Source: Roseateles terrae (lineage in GTDB: Bacteria; Pseudomonadota; Gammaproteobacteria; Burkholderiales; Burkholderiaceae_C). From it: a stretch of DNA of 64,000 nt. The stretch is taken from contig NZ_JACHXO010000001.1 in the NCBI RefSeq assembly GCF_014192155.1, positions 310,001 to 374,000 on the forward strand, given 5' to 3'. Below, in pieces: positions 17,501-28,200 of the stretch. The position numbers were made by a program, and so were the translations under genes. The stretch's first letter is position 1, and each line of letters opens with the position of its first letter. A model generated the notes under the pieces. The model made no database searches. It was not told where the DNA came from and saw only the letters and a list, made by a program, of their open reading frames with translations.

Positions 17501-19048
17501 GACCGTGGTCAGCGCACGCACCTGGGCGGAGGTCAGTGCCACCAGCTGATCGGTGCTGAGCAGGTCCAGCTGATCGGTGGTCAGCGTGGCCACCACGCGG
17601 GTGGACAGCGCCTGGATGGCGCCGGTGCTGAGGGAGACCAGCTGGTCCGACGTCAGATCACTGAGCTGGCGGGTGCCGATGGCGCCGGCCTGGCTGCTGC
17701 TGAGGGCCGCCAGTTGGGAGGGGTCCAGGGCGGCGAGCTGGGCGCCGCTCAGGCCCTTGAGCGCTGTACTGCTCAGAGCCGCCAGGTCGTCCGTGCTCAG
17801 GGAATGCAGCTGGCTGCCGGACAGGGCGGCCAGTTGACTGGAACTCAGGGCGTGGATCTGGCTGGTGGTCAGCGCGGCCAGATCGTCCGTATCAAAAGCC
17901 GCCAGTTGCCGAGTGGTGATCGACTGGATCTGCGAGGTCTTGAGCGCTGCCAGTTGCTCCGGCGTCATCGCCGCCATCACGTCCGGACGCAGGCCGGCCA
18001 GGGCGGCACTGCTCAGCGAGCGCAGTTCATCGGTGCTGAAGGACGGGAGCTGGTCGGTGCGCAGCCCGACCAGCTGCAGCGAGGTGAGGCTCGCCACCTG
18101 CTGGCCCGTCAGGCCATTGAGCTGGTCGGAACTCAGGGCAGCCAGCTGGGTCGAATCCAGCGCCCGCAGCCCCTTGGTGCCGATGACGCCCAGGTCTTCC
18201 GCCTCCAGCGCCGCCACCTGGGCGGTGTTCAGTGCCTTGATCTGCAGCGTGCCCACCGCGCTCATCTGCTCGGTGGTCAGCGCAGCGAGATTGTCGGTGC
18301 TGAGGGTGCGGAACTGCTGGCTGGTCAGGGCGCCGATCTGGCGGGAATCCAGGGACACCAGCGCGTCCGAGCTCAGATGCGAGACGGCGGTGGTGGTGAG
18401 ATAGCGCACCGCCTGCGTGTTCAGCGCATGCAGCGCGTCACTGGTGAGGCTGTTGAGCTGGTCGGCCGTCAGCCCCTTGCTCTGGTTGCCGCTGATCGTG
18501 TTGATCTGGGCGGTGTCCATCGCCTGCAGCTGGTCGGTGCTCAAGGTGCCCAGCTGATCGGTACTGAGGGCCTTGACCTGCTGAGAGGTCAGCGCGGCCA
18601 CTTCATCGGTGGCCAGCAGCCCGATCTGGGTGCTGTTCAGGCCGCGCACCTGCACGGAGGTCAGCGCCTGGATCTGGGTGCTGTCCAGCGCGCTGAACTG
18701 CGCACTGTCCAGCCGCCGCAGCCGGTCGATGGTGAGGGCCGGAATCTGCTCGGTGGTCAGCGCATGCACCTGGTCCGAGGTCAGGGCCTGGACCGTCAGG
18801 GTGCCGAGCGTGCGGATGGCCGCTGTGTGGATCGCCTGGACGTCGGTCAGTTCCATGGCCGACAGCTGGCCCGACGCCAGCGAGGTCAGCTGCCGCGCCG
18901 TGAGCGCATGCACCTGATAGGTCGTCAGTCCCACCACCTGGGCAGCGGTCAGCAGCGCCCATTCCTCACCCGTCAGCGTGTTGAGCTGGGCGGTGGTCAG
19001 GGCGCCGATCTGTTCCGGTGTCAGGGCGGAGACGTCGAAGGTGGCCAT
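14564..19048 (-). CDS. Octapeptide-repeat giant protein, 1494 aa, EF-hand-like C-terminus
   Basis: From near the N-terminus to about residue 1238 the protein is about 150 consecutive octapeptides of type A-L-[ST]-[ST]-x-Q-[VI]-x. The third octad carries a Trp (LTGEEWALL), as in the paralogue at 19232-28690. The last 250 residues are non-repetitive and hold three EF-hand-like loops (DLNGDGVINSGAEL, DSNHDHKLTAADAG, DANGNGKTDAGEL), probably calcium binding. A low-complexity Ala/Ser tail ends in SPLI. There is no Sec signal, so type I secretion with a C-terminal signal is plausible, although no ABC exporter lies in the window. The ribosome site at ATG 19048 is weak. It is likely a surface or matrix protein; the function is unknown. 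Confidence 0.8.
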   Translation of the reverse strand: MATFDVSALTPEQIGALTTAQLNTLTGEEWALLTAAQVVGLTTYQVHALTARQLTSLASGQLSAMELTDVQAIHTAAIRTLGTLTVQALTSDQVHALTTEQIPALTIDRLRRLDSAQFSALDSTQIQALTSVQVRGLNSTQIGLLATDEVAALTSQQVKALSTDQLGTLSTDQLQAMDTAQINTISGNQSKGLTADQLNSLTSDALHALNTQAVRYLTTTAVSHLSSDALVSLDSRQIGALTSQQFRTLSTDNLAALTTEQMSAVGTLQIKALNTAQVAALEAEDLGVIGTKGLRALDSTQLAALSSDQLNGLTGQQVASLTSLQLVGLRTDQLPSFSTDELRSLSSAALAGLRPDVMAAMTPEQLAALKTSQIQSITTRQLAAFDTDDLAALTTSQIHALSSSQLAALSGSQLHSLSTDDLAALSSTALKGLSGAQLAALDPSQLAALSSSQAGAIGTRQLSDLTSDQLVSLSTGAIQALSTRVVATLTTDQLDLLSTDQLVALTSAQVRALTTVQLSALTPDDLNSLTTNQFSAFSSQQFRGLTTEQVSLLQSEDFGALSGTVIRSLSTAQISALDVSLVGGITTAQSQVLNSGQIAALRLDQITALSTEALAAINTLAIKGLTSDQFDALGVNALTSLRTGQLAALSTAQVRDLDHDQLNALGTSHFQALTSFQIAAISSNEIGQLAPEMLAAIKPTYLAVLGATQIGQMTREQFGAFGSSQTGQLSTAQVAAMTPDQIDALSSQGVIGLSVTAVQALSTSQLNALVDSQIDAMRTNQVAALTTAQLAAWSQADLNAMNTAQYAVLSSRQIGALTTDQIANLELADVAAISTRALAGWNSAQIAALSGDSVGSMTDAQLATLTSRQMMGMTVDQLDHLTPAQLAKISSTALLGLGSDQFASLDGAQMATLSAKQIAALTSLQIAAMPTDVLQALTTVQFAALRSAQLAALDASQIAALETQDLAQLHTTALRALSTDQIGWLTLDQIQALNTGQVAALTFQQAAAMHTDQIAALDTHQVAALTNVQVLAWTSDQIAALDPQDIALLPGRAIRVMDAGDFAALNTDQMHLLTSAQVAELTLNQLSGFATEDFAALGSAAMRGFSSATLNGLGTDMIAALGSDQINGLSTQVLRALHTEQIAALNTDAIQALDSRDIVAMTSQQMAAISSDGFAVMSSEDLTALTRDQAKALTLDQIHAITSDAVIGLETRDLAALNMDQVLAFNTDALHAMTGKQLDALFLATPIMLNLDGAGLSTVSAEHGVLFDMNGTGQQQQWGWMASGNGLLARDLNGDGVINSGAELFGSGTVLANGQHAANGYQAMMAMDSNHDHKLTAADAGFGELRIWADANGNGKTDAGELKTLAQLGIVELDLNAQSSAAQDHGNVLGLISGYKTADGVTHQMADVWFAKSGTTVQAADLLAAPAHEGLDAGGLLSSAVSSPATSAAASVTAVAAAAAAHTAASADSAHVSLGHPLLMRKHPDDETGASPLI

Positions 19049-19170
19049 GCGGTCAAGCGATCCAGGGTCAGGCGGTGGTGAACACCGATGTCAGAACCAT
19101 TGTCAGAGTGCCAACGAATACACAAACGGCCGCACGCGGCGGCCGAAGCCCCGAAGGGCTGAATTTCTCA

Positions 19171-19199
19171 CGGCCCGGGCGCTTTCGCGACCCGGGCCG
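19171..19199 (-). terminator. Strong stem-loop after the giant repeat gene
   Basis: CGGCCCGGG (19171-19179) and CCCGGGCCG (19191-19199) form a perfect 9-bp GC stem with an 11-base loop, 33 bp beyond the stop of the giant gene. A second, partly overlapping stem (19197-19219) precedes it. No T-run follows, so it may attenuate or protect mRNA rather than fully terminate. Confidence 0.5.
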
Positions 19200-19231
19200 G
19201 GGGCCTTCCAGCCCCCCGGGCGTCAAACCGC

Positions 19232-22200
19232 TCAGATCAGCGGGCCGTTGCCGTTCTCTTCATCCAGCTTCGGCTTGGACAGCGCCGCCAGCAGGTCATG
19301 GTGGACCGTGCCGGTGGTGGCCGTCGTCACCGAGGTGGTGGCCGGGGTACCTGTTGCCGAGGTGGCCGAGGTGCCCGGGTCGCCCAGCAGGTGGGTGCTC
19401 GGTGCGGCCAGCAGGTCGCCCAGGGCCGGCGTATGCGCCGTACTCGAAGCGGTCTGCGTGCTGCCGTCCTTGGCCAGCCAGACGTCGGTCATCTCGTGCG
19501 TCGTGCCATCCGACTTGGTGAAGCTGGAGACCAGACCCATCACGTTGCCGTTCTGCACGTCGGTGCCCTTGGCCGCGTTCAGGTTCAGGTCGCTGATGCC
19601 CAGGTCCGCCAGCGTCTTGAGTTCACCCGCGTCGGTCTTGCCGTCATGGTTGGCATCCACCCACACCTGCAGCTTGCTGAAGTTGCCGTCCAGCGCGTTG
19701 ATGTGGCCGTCGTGGTTGCTGTCCAGCGTGGCGAGGGCCGTGAAGCCGTCCGCACCCTTCTGGCCGTTCACCACCGTGCCCGCCCCGAACAGTTCACCGC
19801 CGTTGTTGATCTTCCCGTCGCCGTTCAGATCCATCACCAGCAGGCCGTCGTTGCCGCCGACCCAGCCCCACTTGTCGTTGTGGCCGGTGTTGTTCAGGTC
19901 GAAGTGCACGCCCTGGCTGGCCGACAGCGTCTGGATGCCGTTGCCGTCCAGGTCCAGCATGATCGGCGTGGACAGGAACAGCGCGTTGTGTTGCGCGTCG
20001 CTCCAGCCGGCCATCTGCTCGGAGGTGATCACCAGCGACTGCTGCATGTTCATCGCCGCCAGGTCCTGCGTGTCCCAACCGATGAACTGATCCGAGCTCA
20101 TCGCCATGAGCTGGTCGGTGCTCAGGCCCTGCACCTGGATCGAGGTCAGCGCGTGGATGTCTTCGGAACCGAAGGCCACGATCTGGTCCGTCGTCAGGGC
20201 ATGGATCTGCGCCGAGGTCATCGTCGCGAAGTGCTGGCTGGTCAGGGCCGTGATGTCGTCGGTCGTCAGCGAGGCGATCTGGTCGGTGCCCAGGGCGCGG
20301 ATCTGTGCGGTCGAGAACTCATGGACCTGATCGGTCGTCAGCGCCGCGATCTGGTCGGTGCTGAAGGCGTGGACCGCGGCCGTGCTCAGGGCATGGATGC
20401 CGGCGGTGGTGATCGCGCCGATGTCGGCGGTCTCGATGCCCACGATCTGCGTGCTGCTCACCGCGCCCCACTGCGAGGCCGTCAGCGCGTGGATCTGATC
20501 CGAGCTGAAGGCTTCGAAGTCGGCCGAGCCGAAGGCCACCATGTTGCTGCTGCTGATCGCGGCCAGGTCGCCGGTGTCCAGCGCCGCCACCTGGTCGGTG
20601 GTGAAGGCGTGGAGCTGGGCCGAGCTGAAGGCCACGACCTGCGCCGAGGTCAGCGCCGCGACGTCATCGGTCGCGAGCTGGCTCACCTGCAGGGTCGAGA
20701 AGGCCGACACCTGCTGGGTGCTCAGCGCGGCGATCTGGTTGGAGTCCAGGGCCTCGAGCTGAGCGCTGTCCAGCGAGCGGATCGCCAGCGTGCTCAGGGC
20801 GCGCAGGTCCACCGTCTCGAAGGCCGCCATCTGGTCGGTGGTCAGACCATCGACCTGGGTCGAGGTCAGGGCCGCCGACTGGACCGAGCTCAGCGCCACG
20901 ATCGCTTCGGTGCTCAGGGCGCCGATCTGGGCCGAACTCAGCGCCTGCAGCTGGGTGCTGGTCAGCGCGGCCACGTCGTCGCTGGTCATCGTCGAGACCT
21001 GCGCGGTGGTCAGCGCCTGCAGCTGGCCGTTGGTCAGGGCACGGATCTGGCCGCTGGTCAGCGCATTCAGGTCGTCGCTGGTCAGGTTGGCGATCTGCGC
21101 GGTGGTCAGCGAATTGACCTGGTTCGTCGTCAGGGCCGCGATCTGGTCGCTGCCCAGGGCTTCCAGCTGGGCGCTGGTCAGGGCACGCAGGGCCACGGTC
21201 GAGAGCGACTTGAGGTCACCGCTTTCGATCACCGCCACCTGGTCGGTCGTCAGACCCAGCACCTGGGTGGAGGTCAGGGCCGCCACCTGGGTGGAGCTCA
21301 GCGCCACCACCGCATCGGTGGCCAGCGCGCCGACCTGCGCCGAGTTCAGTGCCTGGATCTGGTTGGAGGCCAGGGCGGCGACGTCCTCGCTGGTCATGCT
21401 GGAGACCTGCGCGGTGGTCAGCGAAGCTACCTGGGCCGTGGTCAGCGCTCGGATCTGCGCGCTGGTCAGGGCATTCAGGTCGTCGCTGGCCAGGTTGCTC
21501 ATCTGACCGGTCGTCAGCGCAGCCACCTGGGCGGTGGTCAGCGCCTGGACCTGGTCGGTGCCCAGGGCATTGACCTGGTCACTGGTCAGGCTGCGCAGGG
21601 CCGTGGTCGTCAGGGCCTTCAGGTCGCCGGTTTCGATGGCGGCGATCTGGTCGGTCGTCAGGCCCGCCACCTGCTTGGTACCGAGGGCGGCCACCTGCAG
21701 GGAACTGAGCGCTTCGATCGCGTCGGTCGCCAGCGCACCCACCTGGGCGGAGCTCAGCGCTGCCACCTGGTTGGTCGCGAGGGCGGCGACATCGGCCGTT
21801 TCCATCGTGTTGATCTGGCCGGTCGTCAGCGCCGCCACCTGGGCGGTGCTCAAGGACTTGATCTGGGCGCTGGTCAGGGCGTTCAGATCGTCGCTGGTCA
21901 GGTTGCTGATCTGGCCGGTGGTCAGCGCAGCGACCTGGCTGGTGGCCAGGGCGGCGATCTGGTCGCTGCCCAGGGCCTCCAGCTCGGCGCTGGTCAGCGA
22001 TGCCACCTGGGCGGTGGTCAGCGCACGCAGCTGGCCGGTGGTCAGGGCCGCGAAGTCATCGGTTGCCAGCTGGCTGACCTGGCCGGTCGTCAGCGACGCC
22101 ACTTGCGTGGTCGTCAGCGCCTGGACCTGGTCGGTGCTCAGCGCCTGCAGCTGGTCGCTGGTCAGAGCGCGCAGGGCGACGGTGTTCAGCGACTTCAGGT

Positions 22201-25200
22201 CCGCCGATTCGATGGCCGCCATCTGGTCGGTCGTGAGACCGGCCACCTGACGGCTCGTCAGCGCGGCGACCTGGCCGGAGGTCAGGGCCTCGATCGAGTC
22301 CGTCGCCAGCGCACCGACCTGGGCCGAGCTCAGCGCGGTGATCTGGTTGGTGCCCAGGGCCTGGACATCCTCGCTGGTCATGTTGGCGACCTGCGCGGTG
22401 GTCAGGGACGCGACCTGCTGGGTGGTCAGGGCCCGGATCTGGGCGCTGGTCAGCGCATTCAGGTCGTCGCTGGAGAGGTTGCTCACCTGGCCGGTCGTCA
22501 GGGCGACCACCTGCTGGGTGCTCAGCGCCGCCACCTGGTCGGAGCCCAGGGCATCCAGCTGGGTGGAGGTCAGCGATTGCAGCGTGTTGGTCGTCAGGGC
22601 CTTGATGTCTCCGGTCTCGATCGCGGCGATCTGGTCCGTGGTCAGGCCGGCGGCCTGGCGGCTGGTCAGCGCAGCAATCTGGCCGGAGCTCAGCGCCACC
22701 ACGGCATCGGTGCTCAGCGCACCCACCTGACCGGAACTCAGCGCGGCAACCTGCTGGGAGGTCAGCGCGGCGACGTCGTCGCTGGTCATGGTGGAGACCT
22801 GCGCCGTCGTCAGTGCGGCCACCTGCTGGGTGCTCAGCGCCTTGATCTGGGCGCTGGTCAGCGCATTCAGGTCGTCGCTGGACAGGCTGCTGAGCTGGCC
22901 GGTGCTCAGCGCCGCCACCTGGGCGGTCGTCAGCGCGGCGATCTGGTCGGAGCCCAGGGCGTCGATCTGGTCGGTGGTCAGCGCACGCAGGGCGGTCGTG
23001 GACAGCGCCTTCAGGTCACCCGTTTCGATGGCGGCCATCTGGTCGGTCGTCAGGCCGGCGACCTGCTTGCTGGTCATGGCCGCGACCTGGTTCGACGTCA
23101 GCGCCACCACCGCATCGGTGGCGAGCGCACCCACCTGGCCGGAGCTCAGGGCGGCGACCTGGTTGGTCGTCAGGGCGGCGACGTCGTCGCTGGTCATGGT
23201 CGAGACCTGGGCGGTCGTGATCGCGGCCACCTGGGCGGTGCTCAGGGCCTTGATGTGGGCGCTGGTCAGGGCGTTCAGGTCGTCGCTGGAGAGCGTGCTC
23301 ACCTGGCCGGTCGTCAGGGCTGCCACCTGGGCGGTGGTCAGCGCCTGCACCTGGTCGGAGCCCAGGGCCTCCAGCTGGGTGCTGTCCAGGGCGCGCAGGG
23401 CGGTGCTGGTCAGGGCCTTCAGGTCACCGGTTTCGATCGCGGCGATCTGGTCGGTCGTCAGGCCCGCCACCTGCTTGGTGGTCAGGGCGGCGACCTGCAG
23501 CGAGCTCAGCGCGACGATGGCGTCCGTGGCCAGCGCACCGACCTGGGCCGAGCTCAGCGCGGCGATCTGGTTGGTGGCGAGGGCGGCCACATCGGCCGAT
23601 TCCATCGTGTTGATCTGACCGGTGGTCAGCGCGGCCACCTGGGCGGTGGTCAGGGCCTTGATCTGGCCGCTGGTCAGCGCATTCAGGTCGTCGCTGGCCA
23701 GGGTGGAGATCTGGGCGGTCGTCAGCGCGGCCACCTGGCTGGTCGCCAGGGCGGCGATCTGGTCGCTGCCCAGGGCATCCAGCTCGGCGCTGCTGAGCGC
23801 AGCCACCTGGGCGGTGGTCAGCGCACGCAGCTGACCGGTGGTCAGGGCGGCGAAGTCGTCGGTGGCCAGCTGGCTGACCTGCGCGGTCGTCAGCGAGGCG
23901 ACCTGGGCGGTCGTCAGCGCCTGCACCTGGTCGGTCCCGAGCGCCTGCAGCTGGTCGCTGGTCAGGGCGCGCAGGGCGACGGTGTTCAGGGCCCGAAGAT
24001 CGGCGGTTTCAAAGGCGGCCATCTGGTCGGTCGTGAGACCGGCGACCTGACGGCTGGTCAGTGCGGCGACCTGACCCGAGGTCAGTGCTTCGATCGCATC
24101 GGTGGCGAGTGCACCCACCTGGGCCGAGCTCAGGGCAGCGACCTGGTTGGTCGCCAGCGCCTGGACGTCGTCACTGGTCATGGTGCTGATCTGACCGGTG
24201 GTCAGGGCCGCGACCTGCTGGGTCGTCAGCGCGCGGATCTGGCCGCTGGTCAGGGCGTTCAGGTCGTCGCTGGTGAGGTTGCTCACCTGGCCGGTCGTCA
24301 GCGCGGCGACCTGCTGGGTGCTCAGCGCGGCGATCTGGTCGGAATTCATCGCCTCCAGCTGCGCCGAGGTCAGCGACGCCAGCGTGTTGGTGGTGATGGC
24401 CTTCACATCGGCCGATTCCAGCGCGGCGATCTGGTCGGTGGAGAGGCCAGCGGCCTGCTTCGAGCTGAGGGCGGCCACTTGCGTGGAACTCAGGGCGACG
24501 ATGGCGTCGGTGCTCAGGGCACCCATCTGGCCGGAGCTGAGCGCTGCCACCTGGTTGGTCGCCAGCGCAGCCACATCGGCCGATTCCATCGTGTTGACCT
24601 GACCGGTCGTCAGCGCCGCCACCTGGGCGGTGCCCAGGGCGCGGATCTGGCCGCTGGTCAGGGCATTGAGGTCGTCACTGGTCAGCGCGGAGACCTGGCC
24701 GGTGCCCAGCGAGGCCACCTGGGTGGTGGTCAGCGCCTGGACCTGGTCGGACCCCAGGGCATTGAGCTGGTCGGAGGTCAGCGAGCGCAGAGCGGCGGTG
24801 TTCAGGGCGCGCAGGTCACCGGTTTCGATGGCGGCCATCTGGTCGGTCGTCAGGCCGGCGACCTGCTTGGTGGTCAGCGAGCCGATCTGGGTCGAACCCA
24901 GGGCCACGATGGCATCGGTGCTCAGGGCGCCGACCTGGGCGGAACCCAGAGCCTGCAGCTGGTTGGTGGTCAGCGCGGCGACATCGTCGCTGGTCATGGT
25001 CGAGACCTGACCGGTCGTCAGCGCGCCGACCTGGGCGGTGCTCAGGGCCTTGATCTGCGCGCTGGTGAGCGCGTTCAGGTCATCGCTGGCGAGGGTGGAG
25101 ATCTGGCCGGTGCTCAGCGAGGCCACCTGCGTGGTGCTCAGGGCGGCGATCTGGTCCGAGCCCAGGGCATCCAGCTGGCTGCTGTCCAGGGCGCGCAGGG

Positions 25201-28200
25201 CGGTGGTGGACAGGGCCTTGATGTCGCCGGTTTCGATGGCGGCGATCTGGTCGGTCGTCAGGCCCAGGGCCTGCTTGCTGGTCAGCGCGCCAACCTGGGT
25301 GGAGGTCAGGGCCGCCACGTTGTCGGTGGACAGGGCGCCGATTTGGGTGGAGCTCAGCGCAGCCACCTGACCGCTGGTCAGGGCCTGCACATCGGCGCTT
25401 TCCATGCCGCGGACCTGGTCGGTCGTCAGCGCGGCGATCTGGGCGGTGCCCAGGGCGCGGATCTGGGCGGTGCCCAGCGCATTCAGGTCTTCACTGCCCA
25501 GGGCCACCACTTGCTGGGTGCTCAGGGCGGCGACCTGCGCAGTGGTCAGCGCGGCGACCTGGTCGGAGGTGAGGGCGGCCACCTGGTCGGTGGTCAGGCC
25601 ACGCAGGGCCTGGGTGGACAGGGCCTTCACATCCACGGTTTCGATGGCGCCGACCTGGTCGGTCGTCAGGCCACCCACCTGCTTGGTGTTCAACGGCGCG
25701 ATCTGAGACGAGCTCAGGGCGGCGATGTTCTCGGTCGAGAGCGCACCCACCTGACCCGAGCTCAGTGCGGCGATCTGGTTGGTGGTCAGGGCCTGCACGT
25801 CCTCGCTGGTCATGGTGCTGACCTGCGCGGTGGTCAGCGCAGCGACCTGGGCGGTGGACAGCGAACGGATCTGGCCGCTGGTGAGGGCGTTCAGGTCATC
25901 GCTGGAGAGGTTGCTCACCTGGGTCGTGCTGAGCGCGGCCACCTGGGCGGTGTTCAGCGCAGCCACCTGGTCCGAGCCCAGGGCGTCCAGCTGGCTGGAG
26001 TCCAGCGAGCGGATCACAGCGGTGGTCAGGGCCTTCAGGTCGCCGGTTTCAATGGCGGCGATCTGGTCGGTACTCAGCCCGGCCGCCTGCTTGGTGCCGA
26101 GGGCCGCCACCTGCGACGAGGACAGGGCGGCGACGTTGTCGGTCGCCAGCGCAGCCATCTGCGACGAGCTCAGGGCCTGCACCTGCGCGGTGGTCAGGGC
26201 CTGCACGTCCTCGCTGGTCATGTTGTGGATCTGGTCCGTCGTCAGCGCGGCGATCTGAGCGGTGCCCAGGGCGCGGATCTGCGCCGAGCCCATCGCATTC
26301 AGGTCGTCGCTGGACATGGCGGCCACCTGGCCGGTCGTCAGCGCAGCCACCTGGCCGGTGCTCAGGGCGGCGACCTGGTCGGAGCCGAGGGCGTCGAACT
26401 GGTCGGTGGTCAGCGAGCGGATCGCGGCGGTGGACATCGCCCGCAGATCGACCGTCTCGATGGCGGCGATCTGGTCGGTCGTCAGGCCGGCAATCTGCTT
26501 GGTGCTCAGGGCGGCCACCTGGGTCGAGCTCAGGGCGGCCACGTTGTCGGTGGACAGCGCGCCCATCTGGGCGGAGCTGAGGGCGGCGACCTGGTTGGTG
26601 GTCAGCGCCTGCACATCGGCGCTTTCCATGCCGTGGACCTGGTCGGTCGTCAGCGCGGCGATCTGGGCGGTGCCCAGGGCGCGGATCTGGGCCGAGCCCA
26701 TGGCATTGAGGTCATCGCTGGACATCGCGGCCACCTGGCCGGTGGTCAGCGCGGCGACCTGGCCGGTGCTCAGCGCCTGGACCTGGTCGGTGCCCAGGGC
26801 ATTGAACTGGTCGGTGGTCAGCGAGCGGATGGCGGCGGTGGACATGGCCCGCAGGTCACCGGTCTCGATGGCGGCGACCTGGTCGGTGGTCATGCCGGCG
26901 ATCTGGCGGGTGCTGAGGGTGGCCACCTGCGCGGAGGTCAGGGCGGCGACGTTGTCACTCGTCAGGGCGGCGATCTGGCCGGAGCTCAGGGCCTGCACCT
27001 GGCCGGTGGACAGGGCCTGCAGGTCGGCACTTTCCATGCCGTGGACCTGGTCGGTCGTCAGCGCGGCGACCTGGGCGGTGCTCAGGGCGCGGATCTGGCC
27101 GGTGCCCAGGGCGTTGAGGTCATCAGTGGCCATGGCGGCCACCTGACCGGTCGTCAGGGCGGCCACCTGCTGGGTGGTCAGCGCGCCGACCTGGTCGGAA
27201 TTCAGGGCGTCAAACTGGGCCGTGGTCAACGAACGCAGGGCGTTGGTCGACATCGCACGCAGGTCGCCGGATTCGATCGCGGCCACCTGGTCGGTGGAGA
27301 GGCCCAGCAGCTGCTTGCTGGTCAGCGAGGCGACCTGACCCGAGGTCAGCGCCACGATGGCTTCGGTGGAGAGCGCGGCGACCTGGGCCGAGCTCAGGGC
27401 GTTGATCTGACCGGTGGTCAGCGCCTGCACGTCGGCGCTTTCCATGCCCTGCACCTGGCTGGTGGACAGGGCGGCAATCTGGGCGGTGCCCAGCGCGCGG
27501 ATCTGGCTGCTGTCGAGCGCATTGAGCTCGTCGGTGGAGAGCACCTGCACCTGGGCGGTCGTCAGCGACCCGACCTGGGTGGAGCTCATCGCGGCCACCT
27601 GGTCGGAGCCCAGGGCCTGGACCTGATCGGTGCTCAGCGAACGCAGCGTGGTGGTGGAGATGGCCTTGATGTCATCGGTGCCGATGGCAGCGATCTGGTC
27701 GGTCGTCAGCCCCTTGGCCTGGGTGGAGGTGAGGGCGCCGATCTGGCCGGAGCTCATCGCCTCGATCGAGTCGGAGGTCAGGGCGCCGAGCTGGCTGGAG
27801 CTCAGGGCGCGGACCTGGGCCGTCGACAGGGCCTGCACATCGTCGCTGGCCAGGCCGCCCATCTGGTCGGTGGAGAGGGCGGCGATCTGCTGGGTGGTGA
27901 TGGCGCGGATCTGGGTAGTGTCCAGCGCCGAAATGTCTTCGCTGCTCAGCTGGCGGATCTGGCCGGTGGTCAGCGCGGCGATCTGCTGGGTGGTCAGTGC
28001 CGCCACCTGGCTGGAGTTCAGGGCGCCGACCTGGTCGGTACCCAGGGCATGGACGGCGGCGGTGCTCAGGGCCTTGACGGCGTCCGAGGTCAGCGCGGCG
28101 GTCTGGTCGGAATTCAGGGCAGCGGCCTGCGTGCTGGAGATCGCAGCAGCCTGCTGGGTGCCGAGGGCGGCGACGCCGTCGGTCGAAATGGCGGCGACCT

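Noticed and set aside
17714-19081. Long + strand frame opposite the 1494-aa repeat gene
   Set aside because: Same reason: a repeat shadow with no recognisable domain.
20833-28104. A CRISPR array or satellite RNA as explanation for the 24-bp repeats
   Set aside because: There are no constant direct repeats with unique spacers; the reading frame is kept through every unit and variation is mainly conservative at the protein level.
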